Below are positions 56,202 to 64,000 of a DNA stretch of 64,000 bases, piece by piece (the first letter of the stretch is position 1; every line of letters begins with the position of its first letter). Below the pieces are notes generated by a model that worked only from the letters and a program-made list of their open reading frames with translations, was not told where the DNA came from and did not search any database. The position numbers were made by a program, and so were the translations under genes. This DNA comes from Triatoma infestans (Eukaryota; Arthropoda; Insecta; Hemiptera; Reduviidae), in contig JAAEAF010014540.1 of NCBI GenBank assembly GCA_011037195.1, positions 1 to 64,000 on the forward strand, written 5' to 3'.

Positions 56202-56366
56202 TCTCCGGACAGTGTTCTCTCGTTACAGACAACACTGTCCATTACCGAACAGTGAGCTGTAGAGGCTTCTAGGAAAAAAAAAAATCTAAGGGTAGCACAG
56301 CTGGACTCGGAGCTGGGTCCTCCGCGTGGGAGTCCAGTACGCTAACCACTTAGCTAATCCCTTCTC
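56202..56366 (-). mobile_element. SINE family S, minus strand, tail missing
   Basis: The minus strand shows the tRNA head (GGGATTAGCTAAGTGGTTAG; A box slightly changed), a damaged B box and the body through GACAGTGTTGTCTGTAACGA to CCGGAGAAGG. It stops before the usual 3' end and has no A tail. Confidence 0.8.
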
Positions 56367-56689
56367 TGTTTACAAATATTGAATCGTGTCATCATTTAAA
56401 AAAAAAAAAATAATAATAATACTATAAACAAATAGCGCCTAATCTATAAATTTAATGTTTATATCCAACAATACGCTAATAAATAAGTTTTTAATTATTC
56501 ATAAAACTCTCGTATGGTCTAATATTGTAAGAATCTATTAATTGTATAACCCCTAAATTTTCTCTTAATAAAAATTAAAATCTAGAGGAAAATTTCATAC
56601 GACTTACTGCCGTTAATACAACTACAAAAAATATAAGTATTGTCAGTATTAAGTTAGTATAAATATTATCTAATTTCTCTTACTTCTAT

Positions 56690-57245
56690 TGTGATCATGC
56701 CAAAATTTTTGAAATTGATTTTTCACCGGAAACCCTTTTTTTTTTTTGGTCCCCAGTTTCCGGAAAAAAATGTTTTTAGCGAATGATCTGTAAATGTGTT
56801 AACAGAATATCTCCAAAACGTAAAAGTCGTAGTAAGCGACTCAAACTTGATATTCCGTTTAGGCATATCCTACCGCATCTATCCACGAAGATTTCAGGCA
56901 AAATCCATCCACGAGAAGTTGTAATTTTACTGAATAGTCTTTTCATTTTTTCGTGATTTTTATGAGAAAAAAAAAACGGCTCAAACGATTTTCTTTAAAC
57001 TTCGTATACTATCTATTACTTTTTATTAGAAATTATAAATATTTCCGGGACAAATTTATTTTCTAGGGATTCTGGGGGGAACAGTAGTGTTATACATTTC
57101 TCTGCTGTTCAACTTCACTGTTATCGTTTTACCATATATATATACATATAATATTAATACACATTTTACAAGTATTGATAGAATTGCAAACTTATAGAAA
57201 TTCGGTTCACCAGAAGTGCTATTTTTACAAAATAGATTTTTACTT
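56690..57245 (+). repeat. Family A, diverged copy
   Basis: TTTCTCTTACTTCTATTGTG, then AATGATCTGTAAATGTG and ACTTGATATTCCGTTTAGG. GCTCAAACGATTTTCTTTAA comes later. It is more diverged than its neighbours, so probably older. Confidence 0.65.
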
Positions 57246-57751
57246 TCTATACTGTAAAAGGAAGTATTGTAATCGTGTCAAATTTTCCATATCGAGTTTT
57301 CACCGGAAATATCCGTTTTGAGGTGCCCTGACTCCAAAAATGTGATTTTTAGCAAATGGTCTGTGTTTTTGAACAGCATAGCTTAAAGACGAAAAAGCCG
57401 TAGAAAGTTGAAACTTGATATTCCCTTTAGATATCATCATGGAATCTGACAGTACGTTATCTGTCAAAATTCCTCAACCGGAAATACCAATTTACTAGTT
57501 TGTTTTTTTGTTTTTTTTTACTTTTTTGTGTTTTTCTCAAAAAATGGCTCAGACGATTTTCTTCAAACTTAGTATATCAACTATAAATACAAAGATCTAC
57601 AACTTTTATTTGTAACATTTCTCTGGGAAAAACTTTCATTTAAGGGCAGTTATGTGTGTGAGAGGTGGGGTTAGATTTTCATCTAAAGTGCTATTTCAAT
57701 TTATTAGACAATTCTGTCATCTAAATAATATTAATTAGAATTGAATACGTA

Positions 57752-58655
57752 CGAGGTGTGTAAATTAAGTAATGAGACTGATTTTTTATCTTTTTTTTAT
57801 TCAAATAAAATTACAATTCAACATTGTCCCCTTCAAAGTAACTACCTTGGGAAGCCACACAACGCTGAAGACGATTCTCCATTCGTCATAGCAGTGCTGG
57901 AACTCGGATACTGGAATAGACTTCAGTTGGTCGGTTACGGCTGTTTGAATATTCTCCAATGTTCCAAAATGACGTCCCTTGAGGTGATTTTTCAATTTGG
58001 GGAACAAAAAAAAGTCACATGGACTCAAGTCGGGTGAATAAGGAGGCTGAGGAGCCACAGGAATGTTATTACTGGCCAAATACTCATTAATTTTTCGGAA
58101 CCATTTTTGCACAAATTTTTCTCATCCCCAATTCATTAGTCAAAATTTGATGAACGGTTGTGTGAGTCAAATTCAACTCTTCGCCGATCATTCGGGCTGT
58201 CAAACGACGATCTGAACGCACGAGATCGCGGATTCTGCCAACATTTTCGTCGGTTCTTGAAGATGAAGCCCTTCCGCTGCGAGGCTCGTCTTCAATTGAT
58301 TCCCTTCCTTCTGCAAACGACTTAAACCACCTAAAAACCTGTGCTCTCGACAAAACATTGTCTCCATAGGCCTGGCACAGTTTTTCAAACGTTTCCGTTG
58401 CACTGTGCCCAAGTCTGAAGCAAAACCTGATAGCACAACGTTGCTGGTAATTGATGTCACTCATTTTTAAAAGGCACTGAAAAAACCTTGCTCACCAAAA
58501 AAGTCTTTACGGACAGTGCAACAACTCTAGCATTTTCAAATTTGCTCTGGACGTGTATCAGATGTTTACTTGCCCTACCACGCATGCGCCGCGTCTCCAG
58601 TAAGGCCAGATCGAACACTAGAAAATCAGTCTCATTACTTAATTTACACACCTCG
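57752..58655 (-). mobile_element. mariner M2, internally deleted, inside family A
   Basis: Same TIRs as the 28 kb copy, with TA at 57750-57751 and 58656-58657. It is 904 bp, shorter than the 34 kb copy and deleted at a different point (between the codons for KMVPKN and INEYLASN). The two deletions were therefore separate events. Confidence 0.93.
58087..58464 (-). CDS. truncated mariner transposase, DNA-binding domain only
   Basis: An open frame of 125 codons starts MSDINYQQRCAIRFCF, continues through [20 protein letters not shown] and [20 protein letters not shown], and ends shortly after KICAKMVPKN at the deletion point. Both HTH motifs are intact and all three catalytic aspartates are gone or out of frame. 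It is very similar to the ORF at 34512-34961. Confidence 0.7.
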   Translation of the reverse strand: MSDINYQQRCAIRFCFRLGHSATETFEKLCQAYGDNVLSRAQVFRWFKSFAEGRESIEDEPRSGRASSSRTDENVGRIRDLVRSDRRLTARMIGEELNLTHTTVHQILTNELGMRKICAKMVPKN

Positions 58656-58819
58656 TATATTGTTGAAATTCCGAGTTTGAAAAAAATCGGATAACCGGTA
58701 GTGCGTTTACTTTTATCACTTTACTAAATGATTTTTTTTTTTTTTTACTTTTTCGCGATTTTCTGAAAAATGGCTCCGACGATTTTCTTGAAACTTCTTA
58801 TATAAATTAAACATACAAT

Positions 58820-59449
58820 AGAAGCGGGGGGGGGAGCCTCATTCCACTGCGACCTACAAGTCGAGGTCTATTGTGGATTCCCTTAAGTTACAGAACAGCC
58901 CCCAGCCTTGCCCTCCTAATCAATCCTAGCAAAGCTGAGAGCGCCTCCGCCATGAAGCTTTCAGCTTCGGGATTTGCCCGTCCCCAATTGAAGAAACCTA
59001 ATCCTCGCCAGGCCGGCGCACTCACAAAGGATGTGCGCCGGGGTCTCCTCCTCTACCTTGCAGAATCGGCATACCGCACTATCCGCAAGTTGTAGGTGGT
59101 GCATGTGTCTATTCAGCCTACAATGCCCTGTTAGGAGACCTACAATTAACCTTGTATCCCTTCGGGTCTGGCTCAGGGAAATTTAGGCAAATGTCTTTTA
59201 ATGAAGAGCTTTGCCTGCCTCTGTCCTGGTGTTCCCTCCCACCAACGCAGATGCGATCTTCTATCCACCCCCTGATAGAAGTTTGAATGAGGCTCCTGGA
59301 CAAGCCGCAGAAGGGTTCGGGGCCTATACAGGTATCCTGCGAGCCCTCCCTCGCTAGGGCATCCGCCCTCTCATTGCCCAGGAACCCCGCATGTCCCGGC
59401 ACCCAGGCGAGTGTCAGTTTATTCCGAGTACTCACCTCGGTCTTGAGAC
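58820..59449 (-). mobile_element. 5'-truncated non-LTR retrotransposon with 12-bp TSD
   Basis: TAAACATACAAT at 58808-58819 and 59450-59461 flanks a 630-bp insertion in family A. The minus strand encodes the end of RNase H (KLTLAWVPGHAGFLGNERAD; ALAREGS), then NRHMHHLQLADSAVCRFCK and VEEETPAHILCECAGLARI with the zinc-knuckle cysteines. It is richer in G+C than its surroundings and looks younger than the 18 and 21 kb relics. It belongs to a different subfamily from the 16 and 47 kb copies. Confidence 0.9.
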
Positions 59450-59805
59450 TAAACATACAATGATCAACAATTCTATTTAAAACATTTCTCTGGGAAAATT
59501 TATTTAAGGGCACTTTTAGGGGGAGGGTTTGGGGTTATGTTTTTCACTAAAGTGTTATCATAGTTGGATTATACAATTCTATCATCCAAAGAAAATTAAT
59601 TATAAAAAAATAATAGATGGCCAAAATTCGGAGTTTCAAGGAAAATTAGTAAACCGGAAGTGCGCTTTTACTGAACAGTTTATTTTTTTTTTTTCAGTTT
59701 TCGACGAATTTCATTAAATTTGGTACACTAGCTATAAAATTTGTCAATTATAATTTTGAGAACTGGAGTAACAGATAGTTGTGTGAGTGTTTTACACCAG
59801 ATTTT

Positions 59806-60425
59806 TTTTTTCCCCCTAAATAGAATAATTATTATTAATTCAAATATCATAATTATATTTTTGTTGTCAACTATTTTGGAGTGACTTTTTTTTTTTTAAT
59901 AAAATGAAGAAATAATTTTTGCAAAAGAATTATATACTAAATAATTATAGAAAACATGGGACACTAGTTTGACCTAATGTGACCTGGTTGATACAATTGG
60001 CCTCTCAAGAGAGTTGGCTCAGTGTCAGCTAACTTGATCTATTGAGCTGGAGTACACAGGCTGTTTGCCTTGTATTACATGCTTTCCCAGTATTAACGTT
60101 TTCCCATTCGTATTTTCTCTACCATTCTACAAAACTTACATCTAGTAAAAGATCTACACTTGAATCTGTCATCATAACTTCCTTTTCTTTTATTACTTTT
60201 AGCTATCAAGTGGCAGTTTAAATATAAGGATTTTGAGTTTTTTTTTTTTTACGTAAAAAAAACAATAATAACTACTGTGAAAATCTCGCAGATTTTTCTC
60301 TTACTGTAATTTACATTGTAATCATTAAAAAATTGCTTTAAATTTGGAATTTTGACTAAATTCAACTGACTTCAACATTACATATATATCCTGTAAACTA
60401 CCATTTCATTACAATGTATGTTATT
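59806..60425. other. AT-rich intronic sequence, nothing assigned
   Basis: Poly-T and poly-A runs; no recognised element. Confidence 0.4.
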
Positions 60426-60429
60426 ACAC

Positions 60430-61545
60430 TATTCACATAATTAGATATAAGCATTGATAGAATTCCATATTTGAACCGGAAGTCTGTTAACCGGAAGTGC
60501 CACTTTACAGAATAGGTTTTTTTTAATTTTTTGGGGGAATTTTCTCATAAACAGCTGCAGCTACTTTTTTTACTTTCTCTTACTCCTAGCATTGTAATTA
60601 AACTATTGTAATCGTGTGAAATTTTCGATATAGAGTTTTCACCGGAAATATCCGTTTGAGGTGTCCTAAGTCCAAAAAAGTGGCTTTTAGCGAATGGTCT
60701 GTGTATGTATGTGAACAGCGTAGCTCAAAAATGAAAAATCGTAGAAAGTTCAAACTTTGATATTCCGTTTAGGTATCACCATGTGATCTGACAGTAGGTT
60801 ATCTGTCAAAATTCCTCAACCGGAAGTACCACTTTACTGATTTTTTTTAATTTTTACGATTTTCTCAAAAATTGCTCCAACGATTTTTTTTTTAAACTTG
60901 TTATAAAAACTACTCATACAACGTGCTACAACTTTTATGGGATGGGTGATGTTAGGTTTTCCTATAAAATGCTATTTCAGTTTATTTCACAATTCTATTA
61001 TCTAAATAATATTTGATTAGAATTAAATATTTTGACAAAATCTCGTGTTTGAAGAAAATCGGATGAATGGAAATGTGTTTTTACTGAGAAGTATTTTTTT
61101 CAGTTTTCTGCTGTTTTCTCTAGAACGACTTCAAAGCTATTTTCTTTCAACTTGGAATGTGAACTACACACGTAAAAAGCTACAACTTTTATTTGCTACA
61201 TTTCTTCTGGTAAAGTCATTTAAGGGGGCTTTTGACGAAGGAATGTTTTTCTATAAATTACTATTATAGTTGGATTACTCAATTCTACCACCTAAACAAA
61301 CATAATTAAAAATAAATAGATGGCCAAAATTCCGTAAAATTTCAAGAAAATTATTAAATCGGAAGTGCGCTTTTACTGAACAGTTTTTTGTTTTTTTTTC
61401 ACTTTCTGCGATTTTCTCTATAAAAAACATTAAAGAATTTCATTAAATTTGGATAAAAATTAACTTATAAAATTTGTCAATCACAAATTTTTTTTAAAAA
61501 CTGGAGTAAGAGAAAGTTTGTGTGAGTGTTTCACACCAGATTTTT
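60430..61545 (+). repeat. Family A repeat, preceded by an older fragment
   Basis: A fragment at 60470-60560 (GTTAACCGGAAGTGCCACTT) is followed by ACTTTCTCTTACTCCTAGC and a full copy from about 60595. That copy ends GTGAGTGTTTCACACCAGA at about 61540. Subunits start near 60820, 61080 and 61360. Confidence 0.8.
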
Positions 61546-61560
61546 TTTTTAAACATGGGC

Positions 61561-61564
<4 letters not shown>

Positions 61565-61592
<28 letters not shown>
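61565..61592 (+). repeat. (AT)n microsatellite
   Basis: About 14 TA units just downstream of the family A end. Confidence 0.95.
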
Positions 61593-61596
<4 letters not shown>

Positions 61597-61837
61597 TCCC
61601 ATAAAAAGACGATTTTAGATAATTTTGCGATATAATTTCAACTATGTGGGGTTGGTTATGGTTTGGCGCGTTCTTCACTTCCTTTTCCGCTTGGAGTTGG
61701 TAGGTTAGTACTTGTCTATCAATCATCTCTCGGTTTTATATCTTAGGACAATTTATTAATTTTTTTTTTTTTTAATTTTTGAAGAAACTTTATTTTAGTT
61801 ATAATTTTATTATCAGGAATGGTGTTCCATACCAGAT

Positions 61838-62845
61838 TTTTACTTTCTCTTACTCCTAGTAAGAGGAAGTATTGTAATCATGACAAAATTTCGATATCGA
61901 TTTTTCACCGGAAATATCCATCTTGAGGTCCCCGCGAGTACAAAAAAATGGTTTTTATCAAATGTCTGTGTGTGTGTGCGTGTGAACTACAGCTCAAAAA
62001 CGAGGAGAAACCGTAGAAAGTTGAAACATGATATTCCGTTTAGGTATCACCATGGGATCTGAAAATACGTTATCTGTCAAAATGCCTCAACCGGAAGTAC
62101 CACTTCACTAGTTTTTTTTTTTCACTTTTTTGCGATTTTCTCAAAAATGGCTCCAACGATTTTCTTCAAACTTGTAGGCACATCAACTACACATACAAAG
62201 AGCTACAACTTTTATTTGAAACATTTCTCCGGGAAAATTGATTTAAGGGCACTTTTGTTGGTGGGGTGGGGTTAGGTTTTTATCTAATGTGCTATTTCAG
62301 TTTATTAGACAATTCTGTCATTTAAATAATATTAATTAGAATTCAATATATTGTTGAAATTCCGCGTTTGAAAAACATCAGATAACCGGAAGTGCGTTTA
62401 CTTTTACCACTTTACTAAATGATTTTTTTTTCACATTTTCACGATTTTCTCAAAAATGGCTCCAACGATTTTCTTGAAATATTTTATATAAACTAAACAT
62501 ACAATGATCTACACTTTTATTTAAAACATTTCTCTGGGAAAATTTATTCAAGGGCACTTTTAGGGGGAGGGTTTGGGGTTATGTTTTTCTCTAAAGTGCT
62601 ATCATAGTTGGATTATACAATTCTATCATCCAAAGAAAATTAATTATAAAAAAATAATAGATGGCCAAAGTTCCGAGTTTCATGAAAATTAGTGAACCGG
62701 AAGTGTGGTTTTACTGAACCGTTTTTTTTTTTTTCATTTTCCGACGAATTTTTATTAAATTTGGTACACAAACTATAAAATTTTTTCAATTTTGAGAACT
62801 AGATTAAGAGAAAGTTGTGTGAGTGTTTCACACCAGGTTTTTTTT
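61838..62845 (+). repeat. Family A repeat, well preserved
   Basis: Its 5' hairpin reads ACTTTCTCTTACTCCTAGTA then AGAGGAAGT. The leader (TTTCGATATCG; GTGTGTGTGTGCGTGTGAAC) comes next, then subunits near 62090, 62390 and 62697, and the terminal GTGAGTGTTTCACACCAGG. This copy best shows the full layout (about 1 kb). Confidence 0.9.
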
Positions 62846-64000
62846 TTATTTTTATATATATATATGTATATATTCAACCTACCATCGCAAACTTTCATCT
62901 TACATTAATAATTATAACAATTTCAATTATTTGGTTGCAATGAAAGGTCGTCTAATGTGTATTTCACGTGTTCGGATAGAATTATATATACGTATCAATA
63001 TAAAATTTGGAAATTTGACTTGAATATTTAATGTAAAAGGTTTTGACACAAAAATATTGCGCGATTTATTGTCGTCTAAAAAAGTTTAATAACTAAAAAA
63101 AAACTGTTTCTAGAGGAAATTGTTATATTATTGAATGAATTCTGAGTGAAGATTTTAAGTGAACATTAACTTTGATAGTTTTATAAATATATATATATTT
63201 ACGTGTGTGAGTATGTGAGCTTAGTGAGAGCGGCAGACAGACAAAGATAGAGAGACCAAATTCCATGTGTATATTTCGCTATTATCTCATCATCCATCAG
63301 TACTTCTTGCTGCTACCCCTTGTTTCTTCTAAACATTTGAAACATCTGCTTCACATGAAGAGTATAACTTTTCTTGGCTTCAATCTTCTCCCCCTAAAAG
63401 CTCTCTCACTCAAACTTAACCATCTTATAGGCAAAGTTTTTGGGGAAAACCTGTACTATAATCTTTTCTAGTGCTCACTCATTCCACTTACCTTAAAAAC
63501 TCTTCTTCTTTCACAATATCCTATTTGTATTGAAACTACATTCACCCTATATATCCTATGTTTCTTCTTCTATTTGTCCAATACATACCCTCAGAATAGA
63601 AAAAAAAAGAATAAGCGGTATTTTAAATTTACATAATAATAAACTAATGCTACCCGCATTAAACTACATTTCAATTTTAAATTACTGAAAGAACAAAAAA
63701 AAGAAAGAAATGAAATATAGATACGAACCATAACGGAATGTGTTATTATTAATGGTTTTTGTGTCAGCTTTAATGAAGTGTATTGGAACTTCTTGGGATT
63801 CAATAGGTTTTTAATATAGTTAGAATGACAGAGTAGTTCGTTGGGCGGTAACAAACTATTCCCTCTTCAAGAGCCACAACAATACAATGATGCACATCCC
63901 ATTAGCTTCATTGTTGTTTAATTTTTTTTTTTTCCACCGCAACGATTAATGGTTTTTTAATATTACTACCCGTGTAGTTTTATTTAATATATTGCTAATA
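62846..64000. other. AT-rich intronic sequence, nothing assigned
   Basis: Short (AT)n at 62857-62866 and 63189-63198, and pyrimidine-rich sequence at 63290-63560. No exon or element recognised up to the window end. Confidence 0.4.

Larger units (their letters stand above)
57246..59805 (+). repeat. Family A copy split by mariner and non-LTR
   Basis: From AAAAGGAAGTATTGTAATCG to GTGAGTGTTTTACACCAGA. The A sequence occupies about 57246-57749, 58658-58819 and 59450-59805. Removing the two insertions leaves a copy of about 1 kb with subunits near 57480, 58690 and 59655. Confidence 0.85.

Overview
The window looks like about 64 kb of an AT-rich arthropod (most likely insect) nuclear genome. Almost all of it is intronic. 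The only host coding sequence I can support is three consecutive exons on the + strand (14170-14518, 14595-14926, 21835-22026). Their introns are GT-AG and the reading phases match across them, giving 291 codons with no stop. They encode the juxtamembrane-to-EGF part of a teneurin: a conserved extracellular segment, then EGF-like repeats 1-3. EGF repeat 2 has the five-cysteine form typical of teneurins. The fit is better to the Ten-a paralogue than to Ten-m. The flanking introns are at least 14.2 kb upstream and at least 42 kb downstream, so nearly everything else sits inside Ten-a introns.

The rest is a dense, layered set of mobile DNA. (1) Tc1/mariner: an old D34D copy at 1-887; a near-complete 1,265-bp copy at 28087-29351; two internally deleted relatives at 34321-35239 and 57752-58655. 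(2) Penelope-like elements (PLEs): an RT plus GIY-YIG copy at 31260-33470, a 5'-truncated copy at 36893-38420, and terminal-repeat pieces at 1605-1960, 44830-45010 and 48560-49570. Several carry hammerhead-ribozyme-like motifs. (3) 5'-truncated, RNase H-bearing non-LTR retrotransposons at 15.7, 22.8, 41.7, 46.9, 53.2 and 58.8 kb, several with clear target-site duplications. (4) Solo LTRs of two families at 5.6, 9.75 and 25.2 kb, and at 19.6 and 43.2 kb. (5) Two tRNA-derived SINE families, one with a poly-A and one with a poly-T tail. (6) A 642-bp long-TIR element at 2028-2669. (7) Foldback elements with a mariner-like core at 4370-5226 and 49826-51655.

The most abundant component is a dispersed non-coding repeat, called family A here. 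It has a terminal hairpin at each end and internal subunits of about 300 bp built around the words CCGGAAGT, TTTTCTCAAAAATGGCTC and ACGATTTTCTT. At least a dozen copies or fragments occur in both orientations. Two copies interrupt otherwise recognisable solo LTRs for which an uninterrupted paralogue exists in the same window. These give paralogous empty sites and show that family A was mobile.

The layering can be read in places. Mariners, SINEs and non-LTR fragments sit inside family A, and family A sits inside LTRs. Long stretches at 10.7-12.6, 23.6-25.2, 26.0-28.1, 35.2-36.9, 52.0-53.2 and 62.9-64.0 kb hold only AT-rich sequence and microsatellites that I cannot assign.
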